This document shows, piece after piece, positions 7,768 through 15,431 of a stretch of 64,000 nt of DNA; position 1 is the stretch's first letter; each line of letters opens with the position of its first letter. Source of the stretch: Hymenobacter jeollabukensis (GTDB lineage: Bacteria; Bacteroidota; Bacteroidia; Cytophagales; Hymenobacteraceae); assembly GCF_005771675.1 (NCBI RefSeq), contig NZ_VAJM01000001.1:248001-312000 (forward strand), in the 5' to 3' direction. A program made the translations under genes and the position numbers. The notes below the pieces were generated by a model. It was not told where the DNA came from. It did not search any database and was given only the letters and a program-made list of their open reading frames with translations.

Positions 7768-9531
7768 ATGTCTGTTCTGTCCTTCGCGGTCAGCGCGCCC
7801 GCCCGGCCCCGGCCCGTCACCCCGGTGGCGGATTCCGGGCCGGCGCGGACCGGCCGCGTGTCCTGGCACCGCTTGCTGTACCTCGTGCTGGCCCTGGGCA
7901 TTGCGCTGCGGCTGGTGCATTTCTTCTACAGCCGCTCCTTCGTCACCGATGAGCTGTACCTCGGCGTCAACCTGATCCGCAAGGGCTACTGGGCGCTGGT
8001 GACCGAGCCGTTTGCCTACCAGCAGAAGGCGCCCATCGGCTACCTGTGGGCGGTGAAGACGGTGGCGCTGGTCTTCGGCTACGGCGAAAAGTCCCTGCGG
8101 CTGGTGTCGCTGCTGGCCGGTATCGGCTCCCTGCTGGTGCTGGTGCCCGTGGCGCGCTACTTCCTGAAGCCCAGCACGGTGGTGGTGGCCGTGGCCATTA
8201 TGGCATTTTCCTCGGCCTGCGTGTTTCATTCCATCGAGGCCAAGCAGTACGCCACCGAGCTATTCGCGGCCGTGGTGGCCGTGTGGCTCTACACCCGCTA
8301 CCGGGCCCGCACCGACGTGGGCTCCCTGCTAATCTGGGGGCTGCTGGGCAGTGCGCTGCTGTGGTTTTCGTTTTCGCTGATTTTCGTGCTGGCCGGCATC
8401 GGGCTGGGGCTGAGCGTGCACGCGGTGGCGCGCCGGCAGTGGCGCACGCTGTTCTTGTACGCCATTCCCTTCGGGCTGTGGGTGATTAGCTTCGGGGCGC
8501 AGTACCTGCTCATTACCAGCAAGTACCACGAGTCGGGCTGGCTGATTGACTACTTCGACCGGATGGATCAGGCCTTCATGCCCATGCCGCCCTCCCTGGC
8601 TAGCGCGAAGTGGCTGGCGCACAAGGTGTACCTGACCCTGCTGCATCCGCTGAGCCTCATGCTGGACCTCGACGGCAACCTTGACGCGCTCAATCACCAC
8701 CCGCTGCGCTACGTCTTCAAGATGGGCTGGCTGCACCTGATCTGCTTGGCCGTGGGCGCGGTGTATTTCGCCCGCAAAGACCGGCTGAACTTCGCCGTGC
8801 TGCTGCTGCCCATGCTGCTGGCGGTAGCCGCCTCCGCCGTGAAGGTCTACCCCTTCCACGAGCGGTTCACGCTGTTTCTGCTGCCGGCGCTCATCATCCT
8901 CATCAGCCTGGGCGTGGAGTACCTGCAGCGGCGCCTGAGCGGCCGCCCGGCCTGGTTTGGGCTGCTGCTGGCGTTATTCTTCGCCCCCACGGTCATTACC
9001 TCGGCCCGCGAAGCCGCCGACCCGCGCCTGGCCATGCACACCGAGTACAGCCGCGAGGCCCTCATGTACGTGAATGCGCACTACCGCCCCGGCGACGCGG
9101 TGTACGTGTTCTGGAACATGAACCAGAGCTACGAGTACTACCAGCTGGCCTACCCGCTGAAGTTCCGGGCCGTGACGGGCAGCTTCGTGAAGAACGAGGC
9201 CAGCAGCCCGGCCGATTACCTGCGCCGCCTGCAGCCCGACTTCGACCAGCTCAAAGGTGCCCGCCGCGTCTGGCTGCTCTACGACAACCAGAACCGCAAC
9301 GCCATCGGCGACTACGTGACCCTGCCCGCCTGGTACCACCGGGAAGACTTCAGTCCGCCGGGCTTGCTGCAAGGCTACTTCGGTACGCTGGGCCGCAAGG
9401 TGGAGCAGGTGCAGTACAACCGCAACACCGTGGTACTGTACCAGCTGCAGCCCCAGCCCGCCTCCCAGCCGACGCCCCGGCCGGCCCTTCGCCCGAAAAA
9501 AGCCGCCGCGAAGCCCGCGGTGAGGCGCTAA
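7768..9531 (+). CDS. GT-C membrane glycosyltransferase (ArnT/PMT-like), paralogue 2
   Basis: This paralogue of the 3989-5695 product has 587 residues and the same architecture: cytoplasmic N-terminus, TM1, first-loop motif SFVTDELYLGVNLIRKG with the acidic pair, QKAPIGYLWAVKT, many TM helices and a soluble C-terminal domain (YVNAHYRPGDAVYVFWNM). The tail is basic and rich in Pro/Ala/Lys (RPKKAAAKPAVRR), unlike paralogue 1. It follows the UbiA-like gene by 42 nt and is the last gene of the operon, before a strong hairpin at 9548-9597. Transfer of a polyprenyl-linked sugar in the periplasm is inferred from family and context. Confidence 0.8.
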   Translation: MSVLSFAVSAPARPRPVTPVADSGPARTGRVSWHRLLYLVLALGIALRLVHFFYSRSFVTDELYLGVNLIRKGYWALVTEPFAYQQKAPIGYLWAVKTVALVFGYGEKSLRLVSLLAGIGSLLVLVPVARYFLKPSTVVVAVAIMAFSSACVFHSIEAKQYATELFAAVVAVWLYTRYRARTDVGSLLIWGLLGSALLWFSFSLIFVLAGIGLGLSVHAVARRQWRTLFLYAIPFGLWVISFGAQYLLITSKYHESGWLIDYFDRMDQAFMPMPPSLASAKWLAHKVYLTLLHPLSLMLDLDGNLDALNHHPLRYVFKMGWLHLICLAVGAVYFARKDRLNFAVLLLPMLLAVAASAVKVYPFHERFTLFLLPALIILISLGVEYLQRRLSGRPAWFGLLLALFFAPTVITSAREAADPRLAMHTEYSREALMYVNAHYRPGDAVYVFWNMNQSYEYYQLAYPLKFRAVTGSFVKNEASSPADYLRRLQPDFDQLKGARRVWLLYDNQNRNAIGDYVTLPAWYHREDFSPPGLLQGYFGTLGRKVEQVQYNRNTVVLYQLQPQPASQPTPRPALRPKKAAAKPAVRR

Positions 9532-9547
9532 TCCGGCTCCTAATCGA

Positions 9548-9597
9548 CCAGACGCCCACGCAGCACCCCGGCACGAGGGTACCGCGTGGGCGTCTGG
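9548..9597 (+). terminator. 14-bp hairpin after the GT-C operon
   Basis: A perfect inverted repeat CCAGACGCCCACGC (9548-9561) pairs with 9584-9597 across a 22-nt loop. There is no clear T-tract, but its position 16 nt after the operon end suggests transcript termination or 3'-end protection. Confidence 0.6.
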
Positions 9598-9710
9598 CCC
9601 TTAACAGCTTCGCTTACAGCCGTGTGCCTCGATCTGCAACCCTACGCTATATCTACGGTGTCTATTACTTACCGACGGCCGCTCCGATTCCCGGCGTCGC
9701 GCTTCAGGCC

Positions 9711-10061
9711 ATGAAACGACTGTTGCTACTCGGGCTGCTGCTGGCGGCCGTTCCCGGCTTCGCCCAGTTCACCCGGCTGCCCGCGGAGGCGCCGGAGGTA
9801 TTTCCGGTCGACGTGCGGCGCGTGCCGGCTGATGCGGTCTGGGGCCTTACCACGCCGCTGCACCAGCCCCGCCGCGGCCCGCTGCTGGTCGTCGATGGCC
9901 ACGCGCTGCCCGACTCTGCTGACCTGCCGCTCCCCGACGATATTATCGGCCTGCGGGAGCTGGAGCCGGGGGAAGCGGTGAGGCGCTACGGCCAGCGGGC
10001 CAGCCGCGGCGCGCTGCTGATCGAAACAGCCAAACGGAATCGTTGGCTCAAACGCCCGTAG
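9711..10061 (+). CDS. Small secreted protein resembling a TonB-receptor plug fragment
   Basis: From the ATG at 9711 the product has 116 residues: a signal peptide (MKRLLLLGLLLAAVPGFAQ), then a short domain containing LVVDGHALPD, IIGLRELEPGEAVRRYG and ASRGALLIET. The last part mimics the end of a SusC/TonB-receptor plug (YGxRAxxGvvlIxT). No beta-barrel follows. The earlier in-frame ATG at 9624 would bury the signal peptide and is rejected. It precedes a second protein of similar design at 10258 on the same strand. The function is not known; a stand-alone periplasmic plug-like domain is all the sequence supports. Confidence 0.6.
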   Translation: MKRLLLLGLLLAAVPGFAQFTRLPAEAPEVFPVDVRRVPADAVWGLTTPLHQPRRGPLLVVDGHALPDSADLPLPDDIIGLRELEPGEAVRRYGQRASRGALLIETAKRNRWLKRP

Positions 10062-10257
10062 AAGCAGGCTCACCGGCTGCTGGCTGCCGGCCGATTATCC
10101 TGGCGCGAACGGTTCGACCACTAGCCTAACAGAGCAAACCCGGCTGCCAAATTCACGCGGAATCGGCGGGCTTACCCAACAAAACGCACATAGGCCGTGT
10201 GGAATTAGCTGCCTGCAGCATCTAAGTCGTATCATCCTCCATCTTCAGCTGTTTGCT

Positions 10258-10674
10258 ATGCCTCCGTTTCACCAGCACTTACTCGCATCCGCTATTCTCA
10301 GCCTGCTGGCATTGTCGGCCCGGGCCCAGGCGCCCGCCCAGGCCACCCAGCAAGCCACCCTGGCCCAGGAACCTCCGGCGGCGCGTCCGGTTGTAGTCCG
10401 TTGTCGCATGAGCCCTCCGCCCGGCAACAAGCCGCTTTATCTCATCGACGGCAGACCTGCCACAACGGAGCAATTTGCCAGTCTGAATCCTGAGAACATT
10501 CAGAAGATTGAGGTCCTTTCCGCTAAGCAAGGCACGGCGCTCTACAGCAGCCAGGCTCTCAACGGGGCGGTGCTCATCACCTCCAGGCCGCGGCGTAAGC
10601 AACAGGCCGCGCTGTTCAAGCAGCGGCAGCAGCAACCCACGCAGCAGCTGCCTAATGCGGCGCTGACGAAGTAG
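10258..10674 (+). CDS. Small secreted plug-like protein
   Basis: The 138-residue product has a signal peptide (cleavage near ARAQ), a Q/A-rich linker with the single Cys of VVRCRM, then PLYLIDGRPATTEQFASL, NIQKIEVLSAKQGTALY and ALNGAVLIT, again like the core of a SusC-type plug (iyvvDG, I-x-vLK, GvvlIT). A basic, Gln-rich tail follows instead of a barrel. It is related in design to the 9711-10061 product but not closely by sequence. A terminator follows at 10725-10755. The role is unknown. Confidence 0.65.
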   Translation: MPPFHQHLLASAILSLLALSARAQAPAQATQQATLAQEPPAARPVVVRCRMSPPPGNKPLYLIDGRPATTEQFASLNPENIQKIEVLSAKQGTALYSSQALNGAVLITSRPRRKQQAALFKQRQQQPTQQLPNAALTK

Positions 10675-10724
10675 AGGCGCTGCTTTTTTCGTTTGTCCCG
10701 CCACTACTTGCAATAGCCCACCAC

Positions 10725-10755
10725 GAAAAAATCCGGTCTTTCGACCGGCTTTTTC
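10725..10755. terminator. Bidirectional intrinsic terminator
   Basis: The hairpin CCGGTC-TTTC-GACCGG (10733-10748, 6-bp stem) is flanked by an A6 run on the left and a T5 run on the right, so it can end both the plug-like gene (plus) and porX (minus), which converge here. Confidence 0.85.
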
Positions 10756-10771
10756 GCTTCTACACTGCCGC

Positions 10772-12343
10772 TTACGCTCCTTTCGGGCTGAGCGTGATGT
10801 AGGGGATGATGCACTCCTCCAGGGAAATCCCGCCGTGCTGGAAGGTGTCCTTGTAGAAGTTCACGTAGTAGTTGTAGTTGTTGGGGTAGGCGAAGAAATA
10901 GTCGCCCACGGTGAAGACGTAAGCCGTCGACACGTTCTCACGCGGCAGAAACACCCGCTCCGGCTTGCGCACCACGTACACGTCGCGCGACTCGTCGAAG
11001 CCCAGGTTTTTGCCGTGCTTGTAGCGCAGGTTGGTGTTGGTGTTCCGGTCGCCCACGATTTTGTAGGGCCGCTTGCAGCGGATGGTGCCGTGGTCGGTGG
11101 TGATGATAAGCTTGCCCTTCTTGTCGGCAATGACCTGCAGCATCTCGTAGAGCGGCGAGTGGAGGAACCACGAGCGGGTGATGCTGCGGTACGCCGATTC
11201 GTCGGCCGCCAGCTCCCGGATCATGGCCATGTCGGTGCGGGCGTGGCTGAGCATGTCTACGAAGTTGTAGACGATGACGTTCAGCTTGTAGTTGTTGTGC
11301 AGGTTGGGCATTTTGCCCAGCAGGTCCTTGCCGGCCTGCAGGTTCGTGACCTTGTTGTAGCTGAACTTCTGCTTCTGGTTGTTTTTCTGGAAGTTGATTT
11401 CCATGAACTCGGCCTCGTGCAGGTTTTTGCCCTCGTCGTCGTCGTCCCACACCCACAGGTTGGGGTACTTCTTCTGAATCTCGCCGGGCATCATGCCCGA
11501 GAAGATGGCGTTGCGGGCGTAGGCCGTGGTGGTGGGCAGGATGGAGTAGTACATTTCCTCCGTGTCCACCGTGAACATTTCGGCAATGATGGGCTCCAGC
11601 ACCTTCCACTGGTCGTAGCGCAGGTTGTCGATGAGCACGAAGTACACCGGGGTATCACCAGTCTGCTTCATCAAGGGGAACACCCGCTCTTTGAACAGCT
11701 GGTGCGACATGAGCGGGGCGTCCTTGTCCTCGCCGTTCACCCAGTCCTCGTAGTTCTCGGTGATGAAGCGGCCGAAGTAGGTGTTGGCCTCGTCCTTCTG
11801 CATGTTGAAGACGTCGGCCATGCTCTTGCCCTCCGTCTCGTTGATTTCCAGCTCCCAGTAAGTCAGCTTCTTGTACACGTCGGCCCACTCGGCGGGGCTC
11901 AGCCGGTCCGACAGCTGCATGCCCAGCTGCCGGAAGTCGCGCTGGTAGCTGCTGTTGGTTTTCTCCGAGACGAGGCGCTTGTTGTCGAGCACCTTCTTCA
12001 CCGACAGCAGAATCTGGTTGGGGTTGACGGGCTTGATGAGGTAGTCGGCAATCTTGGAGCCTATGGCTTCCTCCATGATGTGCTCCTCCTCGCTCTTGGT
12101 AATCATGATGACCGGGAGCGTGGGCTTGGCGGCCTTGATTTCGGACAAAGCCTGCAGGCCGGTGATGCCGGGCATGTTCTCGTCGAGGAACACGAGGTCG
12201 TAGTTTTTCTCCTGGACCTCGTCGATGGCGTCGGCGCCGGAGTTGACGCCCGTCACGTCGTAGCCCCGCTCCTTCAGGAACAGGATGTGCGGCTTGAGCA
12301 GGTCAATTTCGTCGTCGGCCCAGAGGATGCTGTAACGTTGCAT
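10772..12343 (-). CDS. porX: PorX: response regulator with PglZ domain (type IX secretion control)
   Basis: The product has about 523 residues, close to known PorX proteins. Residues 1-120 are a receiver domain (SILWADDEIDLL acidic pair, phospho-acceptor Asp54 in VFLDENMPG, Lys in IMITKSEE). A helical linker follows, then a C-terminal PglZ domain of the alkaline-phosphatase superfamily with metal-ligand-like motifs (FVLIDNLRYDQW, TTTAYARNAIFSG, NVIVYNFVDMLSHARTD, LIITTDHGTIRC). In Porphyromonas, PorX with the kinase PorY regulates the type IX secretion system and acts with a sigma factor. ATG 12343 is chosen because the receiver starts there; the upstream in-frame ATG adds 21 non-homologous residues. 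PorY is not in the window. Confidence 0.92.
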   Translation of the reverse strand: MQRYSILWADDEIDLLKPHILFLKERGYDVTGVNSGADAIDEVQEKNYDLVFLDENMPGITGLQALSEIKAAKPTLPVIMITKSEEEHIMEEAIGSKIADYLIKPVNPNQILLSVKKVLDNKRLVSEKTNSSYQRDFRQLGMQLSDRLSPAEWADVYKKLTYWELEINETEGKSMADVFNMQKDEANTYFGRFITENYEDWVNGEDKDAPLMSHQLFKERVFPLMKQTGDTPVYFVLIDNLRYDQWKVLEPIIAEMFTVDTEEMYYSILPTTTAYARNAIFSGMMPGEIQKKYPNLWVWDDDDEGKNLHEAEFMEINFQKNNQKQKFSYNKVTNLQAGKDLLGKMPNLHNNYKLNVIVYNFVDMLSHARTDMAMIRELAADESAYRSITRSWFLHSPLYEMLQVIADKKGKLIITTDHGTIRCKRPYKIVGDRNTNTNLRYKHGKNLGFDESRDVYVVRKPERVFLPRENVSTAYVFTVGDYFFAYPNNYNYYVNFYKDTFQHGGISLEECIIPYITLSPKGA

Positions 12344-12694
12344 GCAGTGTAGTTCGGGTTGAGAGGATGCGTGGCGGGCAAAGGCCACTTGCGGCGCTTG
12401 AAACACGGCGCCCCGCCGGTTTTGCGGTGCGCAACCTAACGTATCAAAGCCGATTTATGATGCGGCCCCAATCGAAAAGGCGAGTGAGCTTCAAGCTAGG
12501 GTAACCCCAAACCGGGCCCCAGGGTTGCATTCGGCCCGCGCTATGTACCCGAAGCATCGACCAACGCCCGGCTTTTCTCGCCGATGCCGGCCGCTGTGGC
12601 GCCGGCCGGCTTTTTTCGCCCCGACCCGGCGCCCGTGCTTTCCGTACCACTGAATCCGACTACTTTTCGGCCCCCAAACCACCTTCCGCGCCCC
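12344..12694. other. Intergenic region between porX and the HD gene, with an orphan terminator
   Basis: On the plus strand an intrinsic terminator lies at 12586-12616 (stem GCCGGCC / GGCCGGC, then T6). No plus-strand gene precedes it for nearly 2 kb, so it ends either a short untranslated leader or a small RNA. Downstream, TACTTTTC at 12661-12668 is one base from the -7 consensus and would start transcription about 20 nt before the TTG at 12695. Confidence 0.5.
12586..12616 (+). terminator. Intrinsic terminator upstream of the HD gene
   Basis: Stem GCCGGCC (12586-12592) with GGCCGGC (12604-12610), followed directly by six T. It only works on the plus strand. It lies upstream of the predicted HD-gene promoter, which argues against the ATG at 12584 as that gene's start. 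Confidence 0.7.
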
Positions 12695-13933
12695 TTGAAC
12701 AAGCGAAAAATCCTGAACGACCCGGTTTACGGGTTCGTCAGCGTCCCGACCGAGCTGATATTTGACCTCATCGAGCACCGCTATTTTCAGCGGCTGCGGC
12801 GCATCAAGCAGCTCGGCCTGACGGATTTCGTCTACCCCGGCGCCCTGCATACGCGCTTTCACCACGCGCTGGGCGCCATGCACCTGATGTCGCTGGCCCT
12901 GCGCACGCTCAAGGACAAGGGCGTGCGCATCACGGCCCAGGAAGGCGAGGCGGCCCAGATTGCCATCCTGCTGCACGACATCGGCCACGGCCCGCTCTCC
13001 CACGCCCTGGAGCACGCCCTGTTCGAGGACGTGCCCCATGAGCGGATTTCCCTGCACCTAATGGAGCTGCTCAACCAGGAGTTCGGCGGCCGGCTGCAGC
13101 TGTCCATCGATATTTTCCAGGGCAGCTACCCGCGGCCGTTCTTCCACCAGCTCGTGTCGAGTCAGCTCGACATGGACCGGCTCGACTACCTCAACCGCGA
13201 CTCGTTTTACTCGGGCGTAAAGGAGGGCCAGCCCGGCGCCGACCGCCTCATCAAGATGCTCACCATCTCGGACGACGAGCGGCTGGTGCTGGAGGAAAAG
13301 GCGGTGTACAGCATCGAGAACTTCCTGGTGAGCCGGCGCGTGATGTACTGGCAGGTGTACATGCACAAGGCCGTCACCTCGGCCGAGCAGATGGTCATCC
13401 GCCTCATGGAGCGGGCCCGCGACCTGGCCCGCGCCGGCGTGCTGGTCCCGGCCTCGCCCGAGCTGAGCTACTTTCTAACCAACCCGGTGCGCATGCTCGA
13501 CTTCGAGGACGACCCGGCCATTATTCAGCGCTTCGTGCGGCTCGACGATACCGATATCTGGTCGGCGGTGAAAAGCTGGGCCGCGCACCCGGACTTCGTG
13601 CTGTCGTTCCTGGCCCACAGCCTGCTAGAGCGCCGCCTGTTCAAAATCACCCTCGACAACGCCCCCATCGACGAGGATTTTAAACTGGGCATCATCGAAT
13701 TGATAGCCGAGCACTTCAAGCTGCCCCTGGAGGAAGCCGCCACGCTCATGATTGCCGGCCGCATCAGCAACCACGCCTACGATACCTCGGGCGACGACAC
13801 CATCAACGTGCTCACCAAGCGCGGCCACGTCATCGACGTCGCCCAGGCATCTGACTTGCCGAATATTAGCTCCCTGAGCACGCGCGTGGAGAAATACTAC
13901 GTCTGCTACCCCAAGGAAATTACCGGGTTGTAG
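12695..13933 (+). CDS. HD-domain phosphohydrolase (dNTPase-like)
   Basis: From the TTG at 12695 the product has 412 residues beginning NKRKILNDPVYGFV. It carries the HD signature: R-F-H-H in TRFHHALGAMHL, then HDIGHGPLSHALEH with the metal-binding His-Asp pair, and DMDRLDYLNRDSFYSGV, typical of the HD families that include dGTPases and SAMHD1-like proteins. The TTG start is preferred over the ATG at 12584 because a terminator (12586-12616) and a -7-like box (12661-12668) lie between them. It is the gene before lpxD, an arrangement I associate with Bacteroidota. Substrate unknown. Confidence 0.82.
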   Translation: MNKRKILNDPVYGFVSVPTELIFDLIEHRYFQRLRRIKQLGLTDFVYPGALHTRFHHALGAMHLMSLALRTLKDKGVRITAQEGEAAQIAILLHDIGHGPLSHALEHALFEDVPHERISLHLMELLNQEFGGRLQLSIDIFQGSYPRPFFHQLVSSQLDMDRLDYLNRDSFYSGVKEGQPGADRLIKMLTISDDERLVLEEKAVYSIENFLVSRRVMYWQVYMHKAVTSAEQMVIRLMERARDLARAGVLVPASPELSYFLTNPVRMLDFEDDPAIIQRFVRLDDTDIWSAVKSWAAHPDFVLSFLAHSLLERRLFKITLDNAPIDEDFKLGIIELIAEHFKLPLEEAATLMIAGRISNHAYDTSGDDTINVLTKRGHVIDVAQASDLPNISSLSTRVEKYYVCYPKEITGL

Positions 13934-13984
13934 CAGCAACCATTCTGGCCGCTGTTGCGAGGAAGAATGACGGTAGCACTGGCA

Positions 13985-14162
13985 GTCATTGCGAGCGAAG
14001 CGCGGCAATCTTTCCCCTCGCGGCACAAGGGGACAACCCGCGCTACCCGCCGTAACAGCATCAGACGAAACCCCAGCTTGCGTTCTGGCGGTTGCTCGGT
14101 TGGTAAGCATTGCATCGGCGGTGCTACTAGAGAAAGGATTGCCGCGCTTCGCTCGCAATGAC
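13985..14162. repeat. Dispersed inverted-repeat element, copy A
   Basis: Two perfect 26-nt arms (13985-14010 and 14137-14162) form an inverted repeat; each begins or ends with GTCATTGCGAGCG or its complement. The 126-nt interior has no clear terminator in this copy. It starts 51 nt after the HD gene stop, and the gap 13934-14256 holds nothing else except the lpxD promoter. The same arms recur at 29517, 31703 and 47546. Confidence 0.9.
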
Positions 14163-14242
14163 GGCCGGTGTCACCCGCCCCACTTGCCCCATCAGTTTAC
14201 CGCGGGAAACCCCACATCAGCCACCCACAACCAAAAACCCGA

Positions 14243-14250
14243 TACTTTTG
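14243..14250 (+). promoter_or_regulatory. -7 promoter element of lpxD
   Basis: TACTTTTG matches the Bacteroidota -7 consensus TAnnTTTG. It ends only 6 nt before the lpxD ATG, so the transcript is predicted to be leaderless or nearly so. It also fixes the start at 14257, since the upstream in-frame ATG at 14158 would precede the promoter. Confidence 0.65.
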
Positions 14251-14256
14251 CCGCCT

Positions 14257-15306
14257 ATGGAATTTACGGTAGGCCAGATTGCGGGCGTTTTGAACGGCAC
14301 GGTGGAGGGCGACGCCTCCCTGCGCGTCGACCGGCTCGCCAAAATCGAAGAAGCCCGCGAGGGCGCCGTGGCGTTTTTGTCGAACCCCAAGTACGAGCCG
14401 CACCTGTACAGTACGGGTGCTTCGGCCGTTATCGTGAGCAAGACGCTGGAGCTGAAGCAGCCCGTGTCGGCGGCGCTGATTCGGGTGGATGATCCGTACC
14501 TGGGCTTCACCGCCCTGCTGGAGTTCTACCAGCAATTCACCCGCGCCGGCAAGCGCGGCGTGGAGCAGCCCAGCTTCGTGGGCCCGGGCTCCGACATCGG
14601 CGACGAGGGCTACCGCGGGGCCTTCAGCTACGTGGGCGACAACTGCCAGATCGGGCGCGGGGTGCTCATCTTCCCCCACGCCAGCATCGGCGACCGGTGC
14701 CGCATCGGCGAGGGCACCATCATCTACGCCGGGGCCAAAATCTACGCCGACACCGTTATCGGGGCGCGCTGCGTGGTGCACGCCGGCGCGGTCATCGGCT
14801 CCGACGGGTTTGGCTTCGCCCCGCAGCCGGATGGCTCCTACCGGCCCATTCCGCAGATCGGCAACGTGGTGCTGGAAGACAACGTGAGCATCGGCGCCAA
14901 CGCCACCATCGACTGCGCCACCATGGGCTCGACCATCATCCGGGAGGGCTCGAAAATCGACAACCTGGTGCAGATTGCCCACAACGTGGAAATCGGCCGG
15001 CACACGGTGGTGGCCTCGCAGTCGGGCATTTCGGGCTCGACGAAAGTGGGCAACTTCTGCGTGCTGGCGGGCCAGGTGGGCCTGGCCGGGCACCTCACCC
15101 TGGCCGACCGTACCACCGTCACGGCGCAGTCGGGCGTGGGCAAATCGGTAAAGGAAGAAGGCACCTTCCTGCAGGGCGCGCCCGCCTTCAACCTGCGCGA
15201 CTCGCTGCGGGCCAACGCGGTATTCCGTCATTTGCCGGAGCTGGAACGGCGCCTGCTGAAGCTGGAACGCGCCCAGGAGAAGCCAGACGCGGCGGAAAAG
15301 TCATAG
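14257..15306 (+). CDS. lpxD: UDP-3-O-(3-hydroxyacyl)glucosamine N-acyltransferase
   Basis: LpxD (349 residues) adds the second 3-hydroxyacyl chain in lipid A synthesis. The N-terminal uridine-binding domain (EFTVGQIAGVLNGTVEG, residues 1-100) is followed by a left-handed beta-helix of hexapeptide repeats (IGRGVLIFPHASIGDRCRIG and onward) and a C-terminal helical segment. The catalytic His lies in IAHNVEIGRHT. GSDGFGF is a family hallmark. It heads the lpxD-lpxC/fabZ-lpxA cluster, and its promoter lies 6 nt upstream. Confidence 0.97.
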   Translation: MEFTVGQIAGVLNGTVEGDASLRVDRLAKIEEAREGAVAFLSNPKYEPHLYSTGASAVIVSKTLELKQPVSAALIRVDDPYLGFTALLEFYQQFTRAGKRGVEQPSFVGPGSDIGDEGYRGAFSYVGDNCQIGRGVLIFPHASIGDRCRIGEGTIIYAGAKIYADTVIGARCVVHAGAVIGSDGFGFAPQPDGSYRPIPQIGNVVLEDNVSIGANATIDCATMGSTIIREGSKIDNLVQIAHNVEIGRHTVVASQSGISGSTKVGNFCVLAGQVGLAGHLTLADRTTVTAQSGVGKSVKEEGTFLQGAPAFNLRDSLRANAVFRHLPELERRLLKLERAQEKPDAAEKS

Positions 15307-15336
15307 CTTTGCAGGCGACTTCGGGAATCAGAAGCG

Positions 15337-15427
15337 AGGAGTTAGAAGCTAGGAGCTGGAATCGGGCTTGGTTCGATTCGGAGCGGCTTCCCCTCTCCTA
15401 GCTTCCAGCTCCTGACTCCTAGCTCCT
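15337..15427. repeat. Word-built inverted repeat between lpxD and lpxC/fabZ
   Basis: Arms at 15337-15360 and 15404-15427 pair over 24 nt with about five mismatches. Each arm is made of near-repeats of a 7-9 nt word (AGGAGCTGGA, GGAGTTAGAAG, GCTAGGAG). It fills most of the 125-nt gap, ending 4 nt before the lpxC start. No T-tract. Confidence 0.75.
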
Positions 15428-15431
15428 ACTA

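Noticed and set aside
15370-15384. T-loop-like GGTTCGATTC, hinting at a tRNA
   Set aside because: No matching acceptor, D or anticodon stems around it; it lies inside the loop of an inverted repeat.
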